This document shows positions 43,181 through 52,300 of a stretch of DNA of 64,000 nucleotides, piece after piece. The position numbers and the translations under genes are program-made. Positions within the stretch are counted from its first letter, which is position 1. Every line of letters starts with the position of its first letter. The notes beneath the pieces are model-generated. The model worked only from the letters and a program-made list of their open reading frames with translations, was not told the origin of the DNA and did no database searches. The stretch comes from Agrostemma githago. Taxonomy: Eukaryota > Streptophyta > Magnoliopsida > Caryophyllales > Caryophyllaceae. The stretch covers positions 68,804,606-68,868,605 of the forward strand of contig OY288243.1 of the NCBI GenBank assembly GCA_958450325.1, read 5' to 3'.

Positions 43181-45537
43181 ATTAATAATTATTATTGTTA
43201 TTATAATTAATTATTAGTATTAGTATTATTATTAATAATTAATATTAATATTATTTAATTAATTAATTTTATTATTTATTTTATTATTATTATTATTATT
43301 CATTAATAATAATATTTAGTATTATTATAATAATAATAATAATAACAATTATTGTTAATTATTATTATTATTATTATTATTATTTATTCATTTTAGTTAA
43401 GTTAAGTTAAGTTAACTTCAGTTCAGACTCATTCAGTTCAGTACAGTTCAGTTTAGACCCATTCAGTTCAGTTAGACCCATTCAGTTCAGTTCAGTTTAG
43501 ACTCATTCAGTTCAGTTCACACTTTCAGTTTAGTTAAGTTAAGTTCAGTCATTTTAAGTCCAGGAGAACCGGGCCTAAAAGTTATAAAAATTTGATATTC
43601 ATAATAGATTCAGTTAGACAATCAAATAATACTCTGTATCTTACACGACTATGATTTATCTTATACTCCTCCGCCTGGTTCATTTGTTGAGTATTTAATA
43701 TATATTCACTGTGAGAAGTATTTTAATTAAAGACAAACAAATGAACGAAACGAAGAGAGTATATTATAAGTTATATTGAAGATTCTTCTCAATGAATAGT
43801 GTCAAAAAAGCAAACGTATATAATGAATAAAATGGGGAAAGTACGTAAGTAACTTACCTCGTCTAATATAATAATCGGATTAATCACCTTGTCGATCTCG
43901 CCGTTTGAACCACAAACAAACTTGAAGATTTTTGTTTGTTTAACCAATGCAACCCGAATTTGGTTTCTTTTCAGGATCTAATTTTAGTTTCGGTTATCTT
44001 GTACAAAATCGCATAACCAACTTAATCCGAGTCGTTTCATAATTGTAATCAGAGCAACATTATTACTGATCACAAATCAGTGCATAGAGGTGGTGATTAG
44101 AAATATTGGCCCCTTGGCAAATAACATGGGAAAGCGATCAACTGATACGAGATTACTTACATTACTATCACTATAGAAAGGAAAAAAAAACATAATAATT
44201 TATACAAAACTGTAACACCCGGCCCAATTCTAGGATCGGAAATGTTAGTCGCGGTAGCTCACCAGGCTCTGCACTGGTCCCACAGCAGACCAGTTATTTT
44301 CAGCGCATTTTGACCTCGTTCATGCGCATCCTGGAGATCTTCCTAGGAGGTCACCTATAGTTCTTTTGCATGGATGACCAGAAAAGAAATGCATTTTGTC
44401 AATTCCCTGCTCCAACTGAGATCTAATTGAGAAAACCCTTGATTCCGACTTCACAATTGGTCTAGTCCTTATTTAGAGTAACCATGCATTGAATTTTCAC
44501 TTCCAAGGCGCGATGGAGAGGAAGGGAAAGATAAATCGGGACAATGAAATTAAAAGTCGTGATTTAGCACTAATGAATGAGGATAAAATTTGGGTCGTGC
44601 CTTTTCCTAAGGAAATCTTACTCAATTCTAACGACATATTACGAATTTGCCCTTGTCATTTACTTCTCATCCTCAAAGTTGGATCCGATTTTCTCTCTAA
44701 TAAAATTGAACATCTACATTTTCTTTTTTCTTAATTTTCAAAGTTACATTCGACATTCTTGGGCGCAATGAAATACAAATCTTAAAACACTTCTTTAATC
44801 GACCAATCAATCAATGTAATATCAAAAAACTATAAACCCTAAACAAAATCCTTAAAATTAAAATCAATCACCAAACCCTAAAAAAATCCCTAAAATTAAA
44901 ATCAATCACCAAACCCTAATTGATGAATTTTATACTTAATAAATTTGAAAAAGACAAAAGTTAAAACTTAAAACGATATTACCCCATCATTAATTGGAGA
45001 ACTAAGATCCATAGTTGAATTTATAAGAGATCGATTGATTAATCAGATTTTTTTGTAGAGATAGTTATTAGAAGGATTAATTAGAACCCTTGTATAAAGC
45101 AAAGGCATAAATGAAAAATGTTAAGAAAATTCGTTAGGATTGAGCAAAATTTCATTAGTAAAAAATAATTTAGAAATTTTATTGTTCTATTTTTCTCGTT
45201 TCATAAGCAACTCATTAGTAGAGGCTTTATTCCTTTATGTCCAGATGCAATAGTAGAGCAGCATGTAGCTTCCAGTTCCAGATGCAATAACTTTGTGTGT
45301 TGAAAATTTATTTTAATCTCTTATTTTGAGGTTTTTTTAGATATAAAGAAGCTAAGAAAGTACTCCGTAATAATTAAGTTGATTGTACGTGGTAAATGAC
45401 AGGGAGAAGGAGGAGTAATCATCATGAAGACGGGAGAAACTCTGGTATTTGGATTCCATGACAAGACAGTGGCTGCTGGGGTATGTAGCACAATTGTCCA
45501 AGGCTTGGGCGACTACCTTGTCGCTCAAGGCTTATAA
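37542..45537 (+). CDS. Profilin, 3 exons, 132 aa, with ~6-kb intron 2
   Basis: Exons: 37542-37670 (43 codons), 39317-39451 (45) and 45403-45537 (44 plus stop). Introns are GT...AG and sit at the standard plant profilin positions, after FPT and after IRAAK. The product starts MSWQTYVDERLM with the conserved Trp3 and Tyr6 of the poly-proline site, then GHDGSVRAESLAFP, GHLEHAGLFIGGNKYLVIQG and C-terminal GLGDYLVAQGL. Its 132 aa is within the plant range (131-134). Profilin binds monomeric actin, poly-proline proteins and phosphoinositides in the cytosol and tunes actin assembly; plant profilins are also known pollen allergens. Unusual changes include VCSTIVQGLGDYL where CNMVVERLGDYL is common, and a charged LEAEEIEEIMKEL helix, so it is a divergent isoform. 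Intron 1 is 1.65 kb and intron 2 is 5.95 kb with several transposons. The frame is intact, so expression is plausible. Confidence 0.92.
38844..39050. mobile_element. Stowaway-like MITE in profilin intron 1
   Basis: CTCTCCATTTCATTGAAAG on the left and CTTTCAATTGAAACAGAGGG on the right are inverted repeats flanked by TA. About 205 bp, non-coding. Confidence 0.65.
39795..39973. mobile_element. MITE of the GACGGATATATCCGTC family, copy 2 (profilin intron 2)
   Basis: The left end CAAATTCTTGTTTGTGACGA ATATATCCGTCAC and right end GACGGATATATTCGTCAC AAGGGAGACTTG are inverted repeats of about 33 bp with an inner GTGACGGGTCAAG / GACCCGTCAT pair. This is the clearest of four copies in the window. Confidence 0.7.
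40016..40550 (+). mobile_element. LINE 3' end with intact RNase H domain (profilin intron 2)
   Basis: An open frame of 163 codons (40016-40507) encodes a complete RVT_3-type RNase H: LNVDAAI, IAEACAAIFGL, ESDSLSLV and HVKRGGNTVAHCLARH. An 18-A tail follows at about 40531-40548. No clear target duplication was found. It is a 5'-truncated insertion on the profilin strand, and the lack of stops suggests it is fairly young. Confidence 0.75.
40711..41700. mobile_element. Non-autonomous hAT element, 990 bp, TSD TTCCTAAT
   Basis: The ends CAGGGCCGGTCCTGGGC and CAGGACCGGCCCTG are inverted repeats of the hAT type. An exact 8-bp duplication TTCCTAAT lies on each side (40703-40710 and 41701-41708). Subterminal GGCCCAGGGCCC and GCCTAGGGCC add further symmetry. 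The interior is AT-rich with no transposase. It lies in profilin intron 2. Confidence 0.92.
42190..43385. repeat. Long (TAA)n/(ATT)n low-complexity tract
   Basis: About 0.9 kb of interrupted AAT/ATT/TTAATT repeats on both sides of the Stowaway at 42825-43107. It can form many hairpins and is likely length-variable. Confidence 0.9.
42825..43107. mobile_element. Stowaway MITE, 283 bp, inside the TAA tract
   Basis: CTCCCTCCGTCCCACTAAGATTGTCCC-type left end and its inverse (GGGACAATCTTTCTGGGACG GAGGGAG) on the right, with TA on both sides. It inserted after the tract had formed. Confidence 0.9.
43665..43759. mobile_element. Stowaway-like MITE, ~95 bp
   Basis: CTCCTCCGCCTGGTTCATTTGTT on the left pairs with AACAAATGAACGAAACGAAG AGAG on the right (imperfectly), with TA flanks. 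Profilin intron 2. Confidence 0.6.
44211..44400 (-). mobile_element. Cassandra-type TRIM LTR fragment with 5S rRNA-like segment
   Basis: On the minus strand, ATAGGTGACCTCCTAGGAAG matches the 3' part of plant 5S rRNA (GGGTGACCTCCTGGGAAGTC). It is followed by GAACGAGGTCAAAATGCGCTG and a terminal GGGCCGGGTGTTACA, the layout of Cassandra LTRs, which carry 5S-derived pol III promoter sequence. The 5' part is missing or unrecognisable. It lies in profilin intron 2, antisense. Confidence 0.65.
44838..44920. repeat. Two-copy ~40-bp tandem repeat with AAACCCTA words
   Basis: AAAATTAAAATCAATCACC followed by AAACCCTAA occurs twice in a row. The AAACCCT words resemble the plant telomere unit but are too few to call an interstitial telomere. 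Together with 44401-45402 this is otherwise plain AT-rich intron. Confidence 0.5.
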
Positions 45538-46296
45538 CTCTATCTCATTAATATATGTATCATGTATCCACGCCAATTATATTTATATATTGTTGTTTAT
45601 GGTTTCCGCATTGCTATCAGTAAATGAACTAAGGATGGATGGATGTTGTGTGTTTTGATGTAATCTTTTTTGTTTTCATGGTTTAAAGCATTTTTAGATC
45701 ATTGTGTATACCACTAACGCTGCTTTCACTTGTTACTTGTATCATATACTCGTACATTATACAATACACATCAGTATAATAAAATTAGGATAATATGTCT
45801 TGCCTTGTGAAATTTGGGTGTTTCCAATGTACGGTTCTTTTTTCAAGTTGGATTCCTGATTCTTGAATTTGGGTGTTTAATTTGTTGGAAGATTATCAAT
45901 TTTGATTTTTTGTTCACGGTAAATTGGAATGAATTTTGTAATTACTTTGGCCCTCTTCTTTTTGGCTAGAACCGGGATGATGAGCTAAGCTAAGTTGGAC
46001 TGATAGAAGTTGAACTGAACTGATAAGAGTAGAAACTGTCTCATAGATCAGATTTTTTTTCCTATTTATTTCTCGTACTAATTTTGTATAAAATTTAACG
46101 CAACGTTAGGTCGTTAGTAGTTTAACCGAATCTCGTATTATGTGCACTTAGTGAAAATTAAAAATTAAAGAAACTTCAAAAAAAAAACTCACGGGTATCA
46201 CACTATTTCTATCTATATTAAATCTTAAGAGATGTCTTCATATCAAATGGAGAGATCTACATCTACCGAAGATGCCTCAAAAAAAAAATAGTGGGT
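45538..46296. other. Profilin 3' flank
   Basis: AT-rich with no gene recognised. An AATAAAAT word near 45778 could act as a polyadenylation signal for profilin. Nothing else is supported. Confidence 0.4.
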
Positions 46297-46378
46297 AAGA
46301 CTAGGTGCTCTGGGACAGTAGGTCTCAGGTTCTCTATCACTATATTGTAATGCGATTAAGTGCACTCTTCTTTGGAAT
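46297..46378 (+). mobile_element. SINE of the 34401 family, copy 2 (decayed)
   Basis: GACTAGGTGCTCTGGGACAG, TAGGTCTCAGGTTC and TGCGATTAAGTGCACTCTTC correspond to the SINE at 34401-34495. The B-box region is damaged, and no tail or target duplication remains. Confidence 0.65.
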
Positions 46379-46903
46379 AACGAGAGTAATAAAGAATAGA
46401 AAAATGACAAAGATATGAATTAGTCAGCTATTGAGGGTCTTCAACTTTTTGACAGTATCCAATTTTAAATTATAGAGGAAAAGAAAACCCAAACAAATTC
46501 AATCTCCATATGGCCATATGCGGATATGCCCATATGCATATGGTGTTTATAAATGATTACAAGTGATGAGTAAACTTTCCCAAAAAAAATAATAATCATG
46601 ATGCAAATCTTTTATTCCATGTCACGTGCGAGTAATATATATTCTTCCTACTCCGTATATAATTATCTCCTTACCTATTTTTTACTCCGTATTATATACT
46701 TCTATTTATTATATCGGTTTTTATAATATGTGTCCACTAGACACACGTTAATAATTTAATTATGTAAAGATTCGCATGTATGCATAAATATTGTCTAAGT
46801 ATGGTAAATATAAATAATATACTTCGTATCAATTTCTCATGATAATATCAAAATTTTCCAAAATTAGTTTGTGTCCAATGGACATACGACAGAAAACCGT
46901 TAT

Positions 46904-46913
46904 TATATATATA
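46904..46913 (+). promoter_or_regulatory. TATA box of OXS3-like gene
   Basis: TATATATATA, 85 bp before the predicted ATG at 46989. Plausible spacing, but the region is AT-rich, so only moderate support. Confidence 0.45.
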
Positions 46914-46988
46914 CACTCCATATACTCCATTATGGCATTATGTACACAGCACGCACGTAGAGTTTTCCAAAATAAAATTAATAGGATT

Positions 46989-49162
46989 ATGGAGAAAAAG
47001 GACAACGTCAATCTCGTGGACCACCTCCCTATCAAGTAAGTACGCCTAATTAATTACGGAGTATTAAGCACATATGTTTCTCAATTCTGGTGAAATATAC
47101 CGAACTAGTTAAGGTTAGGTGTTCTGGAACAATAGGTCTCAGGTTAAAATCTTCCTCTCCTATGTACTGCGATTAAGTATACTCTTCGTTGAATCAAAAA
47201 AATTCTAGTCAAATATAGATAGGCTTATTGCTTTTGTATCTGAATTCTAATCTTCACCTCTACGTTCTTTTTTTCGTGGGTATGTATTTTCTTGTATAAG
47301 TCTATGACTTTGTTTGGCACAATATTTAAGACATTGTCGTTTGCGTCAGATATATTCGTCATACTGAAATAACAAGTCAAATCCATAAAATATACTCCGT
47401 ATATTAATCCGTTTCAATAGAAAAAGACAAGCTAATTAAATCAGTAATATTTAACTTATTACTCCGTACAATAATAAGACGGATAAACCATCGCATAGGA
47501 GACTCACCATATTTAAGATAATATGACAGACCAAATTAATTTATTTGTTCAAAAACCACTTGTTTTTATTCAAGTTCTTGGAAGATATTTTATTTAGATA
47601 ATTATTTGGCCTAAATAAATTGAGTAGCACGTGAAGAAATAAACCATCTAAAACTTGTAAGTTTTTTTTTTGTTTTTAATTATTGCGGTTGTAGCAATAA
47701 AAAATTGCATGTATTAACCTTGTTTATTGAATTAATTTGTCAAATTGCGCGTATCAACTAATTTTTCAATTAATTGTCGAATAATTTTGTTTGGTGTTTA
47801 TTTTATTGTCGAATTAATTGCGCGTATTTATGTTTGGTGTTTATTTTATTTTTATTTTCTAAATAAACAAAGATGGTGACATACACATTTATTCAAAATT
47901 AAAGTAAAAAATACTCTGTAACTCTTTAAAAACTTAACAACTACCCGTATAATTGTAGCCTTAAAAATCTCATGGATAGATTGGTGATAAGTAAAAAACA
48001 TCACATGGATGATAGATAGATAAGAATAATAGTAAATTGTTTGCCTTTATCTACCCAAGTAGATACGATTATTATTTGATCCATGGATATACCGTTACAA
48101 AAAAGAATTTGTAAAATTCCTTTTATAAAGTGTTTTTTTATCATTCTTTTTCTCCATCAATAATAAATGTTATGTGTTTAGATTATCAATACCCGGTTTT
48201 CTTTCATCGATCCAATTAGCAATGATTTGTTTTAATGGTTTTGTTAAATACAACCCTTAGGATTGTATTTAAGAAATTAAAATCTTCCTAAATTGGCATA
48301 AATCTAGAAATTGAAAATCAAATTGCACAAACATTGATATAATTAATGCATATATCTCAACTTTTTTTCCTCTTTTGTTGTCCTACATGCAACCCTAAGG
48401 GCTGTATTTATCAATTTCCTTGTTTTAATACAATGTTGTCTGTGTTAATTATTTTATAGTTTCTCATATTCGGCACCTAAATTTTCATACTATATATTGA
48501 TCAATTGATTTTTTTTCTCAGTGTAAATAAATCTGAAATCAGTTAATCTTACTTAACTTGTGACGGAAGTATCCGTCATATTGTTATAACGGGTCAAATA
48601 ATGATCATTTCGATAAAAAAGACAAAACATCAGCATGAACCATCTGATTTGCTTCTGTTTTTTCTATCTAAATGAATATTATTTGAGCCGTCACATTAAT
48701 ATAACGGATATAACCGTCGCAAACAAGAATTTGTGTTTCGAAATTTGTAATTCTAAAAAGTTGAAAAATTACCTAAAACTACTTGTGATGAAATAAAAAG
48801 GTTGAATTGTGATGTAATCACAGTATGCATGCCTAATCTATTTATTTGAAATGTGCAGAAGGGGGCTATCAAAGTATTATGAAGGAAAATCTCAATCATT
48901 TGCAACACTATTAGTTGTGAATAAATTGGAAGAACTGGTCAAAAGAAAGAAACCTCATTCTAAATGGATCCAATTGAGTGAAAGTTTTTGTGAACAGTTG
49001 AACCATAGTGATCAAAGACATACAAGTCCAAATTGCGTTATTTCAAACAAAGCTTCTTACAATTCAACAACGAGGAGAAAGTGCATTAATATAGGATTAA
49101 TAATTTCAAGTCTCCTCTTGCTCTTCGTCTTATCTTTGAAGAACATTTTTAATATGTTTTGA
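46989..49162 (+). CDS. OXIDATIVE STRESS 3-like protein, 2 exons, 3' end altered by copia insertion
   Basis: Exon 1 is 46989-47035 and exon 2 is 48859-49162, joined through GT AAGT ... TGCAG. The join makes DHLPIKRGLSKYYEGKSQSF, matching the family signature K-R-G-L-S-K-(F/Y)-Y-x-G-K-S-Q-S-F. It is followed by a basic segment (NKLEELVKRKKPHSKW) and, later, NKASYNSTTRRK. OXS3 proteins are small plant nuclear/chromatin-associated factors that raise tolerance to heavy metal and oxidative stress. The predicted 116-aa product ends in a hydrophobic stretch (IGLIISSLLLLFVLSL), which the family usually lacks. The last three codons and the TGA stop lie in, or at the edge of, the copia LTR (from about 49155). 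The true C-terminus or 3' UTR is therefore displaced or lost. A SINE and two MITEs sit in the 1.8-kb intron. The start is inferred, since exon 1 is very short. Confidence 0.62.
47111..47200 (+). mobile_element. SINE of the 34401 family, copy 3 (OXS3-like intron)
   Basis: AAGGTTAGGTGTTCTGGAAC, AATAGGTCTCAGGTTAAAAT and TGCGATTAAGTATACTCTTC align with the SINE at 34401, ending in CAAAAAAA. A weak duplication CTAGT(T/C)AA flanks it. Confidence 0.65.
47330..47512. mobile_element. MITE of the GACGGATATATCCGTC family, copy 3 (diverged)
   Basis: GTTTGCGTCAGATATATTCGTCAT-like left part and GACGGATAAACCATCGCAT plus GGAGACTCACC right part resemble the two ends of the 39795 copy. Inverted symmetry is weak. 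Confidence 0.4.
48553..48733. mobile_element. MITE of the GACGGATATATCCGTC family, copy 4
   Basis: The left end AACTTGTGACGGAAGTATCC and right end CCGTCGCAAACAAGAATTTG are inverted repeats. Inner ATAACGGGTCAA and TGAGCCGTCAC are shared with copy 2. It lies in the OXS3-like intron. The rest of 47513-48552 is AT-rich intron with nothing recognised. Confidence 0.6.
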
Positions 49163-49344
49163 TAATTGAATAATTACATTAATGAATATGCACAGCAATA
49201 TATAGGGATGTACAAGATATGTTGACTAAGTTAGATGATCATAATTGATCATGAGTATCACTAATGGAGGTAGGATATGATATGATATACAAATTATAGT
49301 GTTGCTATATTTACGGAGATTGTGATGGAATCATAATCTTATCA
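49155..49344 (-). repeat. 3' LTR of the copia element
   Basis: Bounded by TG...CA in both readings. Its left edge meets the OXS3-like exon 2, and the right edge lies within the end of the copia ORF, as the last codons (IMIPSQSP) run into the LTR. The first 62 bp recur at 53504-53565. Confidence 0.75.
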
Positions 49345-52300
49345 TCCTCCCGCAAGATTGACGGCGGTTCGGAAAGTCCAATCTTGGGAAGTAGCATAGT
49401 AAATCTTGGTCGGGGAAGAGGTTTCGTGAGTAAATCGGCTAGTTGGTCATCCTGATTGACCGTGGTGACTCGGAGTGACCCGGATTGAACACGTTCTCGT
49501 ATGAAGTGAAAGTCGAGAGCTACATGTTTCATTCTCGAGTGGAATACTGGGTTGGCACTGAGTTGAGCAGCTCCAATGTTGTCACAATAGATGGTAGGCA
49601 TGGACGGGAGAGTAACCTGGAGTTCTTTGAGAAGATTGGTGAGCCAGATGAGTTCGGCTGAGGTGTTAGCAACTGACCTGTACTCGGCTTCTGTCGAGGA
49701 ACGGGCAACTGTTTTCTGCCGTTTCGAGCTCCAGGAGATTGGATTTCTGCCAAGATATACGAGATAGGCACCCGTGGATAGGAACTTGTCATTGTCACCT
49801 GCCCAGTCCGAGTCCGAGAAGGCATGGAGTTTGCAGGGGGACTCGATGTGAAGCGTAATCCCGTGACTAGGTGTGCCGGCTAGGTACCTTAGAACACGTT
49901 TTAGAGCCCGCCAGTGGACATCCGTCGGTTGGTGCATAAATTGGGACAATTTGTTTACTGCGAATGCGACGTCGGGTCTGGTGAAAGAGAGGTACTGGAG
50001 AGCTCCGACTAGGGCACGGAACTCAGTGACTTCAGAGTGAGGAGAACCATCCTGGAGGGTGAGTTTTTTGGAGGCATCTAAGGGAGTGGTGGTGGGTCGA
50101 GCGTCAGACATGTGGGCCCGCTCCAGTAGATCAAGGGTATAGCGGTTTTGGTGAAGAAAGAGGCCCTGAGGACTTGGAACAACTTCAACACCAAGGAAGT
50201 ATGAGAGGGTGCCGAGATCCTTGAGCGAGAAACGACGAGCTAGTGCGGTAATGAAAGTATTGACTGCATCCGGGTGAGAACCTGTAACAATAATATCATC
50301 CACATACACCAAGACAAATAAGGTGGCATTAGTGTGAGAGTAAAATAAGGAGGTGTCGGAGATAGCATTAGTGATCCCGACACTGAGGAGATGATTCCGG
50401 AGCTCAGTGTACCAGGCCCGGGGGGCCTGTTTAAGACCATATATCGCTTTTCGGAGGCGACACACGTAGTCGGGATGATCTGGGTTCACAAACCCGGGTG
50501 GTTGGGTCATGTGCACCGTATCGGTGAGCGTGCCTTGGAGAAAGGCATCATTGATGTCGAGTTGGCGGAGGGGCCAGGCACGAGTTACAGCAAGAGCAAG
50601 CACCAGACGAATGGTGGCCGGTTTGATCACCGGGCTGAAGGTTTCGGTGTAGTCAATGTCAGGGCGTTGGTGGAACCCTTTAGCAACTAGTCTAGCTTTG
50701 TGTTTGTCAACGGTTCCATCGGGTTTGTACTTAGTTCTAAAGATCCATTTACACCCAATGACATTTTGGGAGGGGTGTGGCGGTACTAGGTCCCACGTAT
50801 GATTGGTAAGAAGGGCATTATGTTGGGTGGTCATGGCGGCTAGCCATGTGGGGTCAGAGAGGGCTTTCTTCAGGGATCGAGGTTCGGGGGAGGCAAGTTC
50901 AGCGGTTAGGTTAAGCTTCTGTATGGGTTTGTGAATGTTATTTGAGGCACGTGTCGTGGGTCGAGTGGGTTGTGGTGGAATGGGGTGGGTGACCTCGGTG
51001 GCAGTTTGGTTGGCAGGGGGTGATGGAGGTGGTATAGGGGTTGACACGAGGGGTTCGGGTGTGGCCGTGGGAGTAGGGTCAGGGATGATTGGGTTAGATG
51101 TAGGATGGTCAGTGGAGGAGGGAGCAGGGGTGGGATACAGAGATATGTCGGGATTGGTTGATGGAGGATTGGCTACTGGGGGATCGGGTATAGAGGCAAG
51201 ACACCAGAGGTCGGGTGTAGGGAGAGGTTCGGTGGGGGCCTTGTCCCGGAGGGGATATTGAGTGTCCACAAACCGGACGTGTCGAGAGACATAGACACGA
51301 TTACAGGTCGGGTCAAGACATAGAAAGGCATGTTGGGTCGGAGAATAGCCAACAAAGACACATGCTATTGATCTCGGTTCAAGTTTGTTGGTTGTGTATG
51401 GTCGTAACCAAGGGTAGCAGAGGCACCCAAAGTTGTGGAGGTTAGTGTATTTGGGTTGGGTTTGGAAGAGTCGGAAGTAGGGCGTGGAGTGTGAGAGGGA
51501 GGCAGTAGGCATCCGGTTTATAAGGTAAGCTGCGGTTTGGAAGGCGAGAGGCCAGTAGGAGAGAGGCATGGAGGCATGGTCTAGGAGGGCAAGACCGGTT
51601 TCTACTATATGACGATGTCGCCGCTCAGCATAGCCATTGTGCTCGGGTGTGTGTGGAGGTGAGGTGAGGTGGGAGATCCCGTGTGATGCAAGTAAGGAGG
51701 CAAGTTTTTTGTATTCACCTCCGTTGTCGGAATATAGTGTTTTAATGGGTCGGGAGAATTTTTTCTCAACTAAGGCTTTGAACGCGGTGAATATAGGTAG
51801 TGAGTCGGATTTATTTTTAATTGGGTAGAGCCACATATATTTAGAGTAGTGGTCAACAAATATGATGTAGTATTTGAAGTGATCGTGAGAGTAGTATGGT
51901 GATGTCCAAACGTCACTAAAAACAACATCGAGAGGTGCATTACTTTGTAACGATGACACGGTAAATGGTAATTTATGAATTTTATAAATAGAACATGAGT
52001 GACAGTTCTCAATTTTATTTGGAGATATAGCTAAGGTGGACATTATTCTTTGGAGTACAGGATGAGCAGGGTGCCCAAATCGGTGATGATAATCACCCCC
52101 TTTGAGCGTGATGGCTAGTACTTGAGCAGACGGCATAGAGGGCCAATAGTAAGCACCGTCTCTTGCCGGACCGGTGAAAAGTGTAGCAGAGGTGGCATTA
52201 TCCTGTACAATGAACGAATTTGGTAAGAATCGGATGGTAACATTATTGTCATGACAGAATTTGTTTACAGATATTATGTTTTTGCGCATTTGAGGGACAC

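Larger units (their letters stand above)
42058..43575. mobile_element. PIF/Harbinger-like non-autonomous element with TTCAG repeats, 1518 bp
   Basis: The ends GGTCCTGTTCTCCTGAACTT and AAGTCCAGGAGAACCGGGCC are inverted repeats of 20 bp with 4 mismatches. The flanking TAA (42055-42057 and 43576-43578) is the 3-bp duplication usual for Harbinger/Tourist. Subterminal tandem TTCAGTTCAG/ACACATTCAG repeats sit on both sides in the same orientation (about 42075-42208 and 43415-43545). The centre is a huge (TAA)n/(ATT)n expansion with a nested Stowaway. Open frames over the TTCAG repeats are by-products of the repeat. Confidence 0.75.

Noticed and set aside
44838..44920. Interstitial telomere repeat
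   Set aside because: Only isolated AAACCCTA words inside a two-copy 40-bp repeat.
50935..51261. Gly/Val-rich frames on the plus strand of the copia ORF
   Set aside because: Shadow of the antisense Pro/Thr-rich linker of the copia polyprotein.
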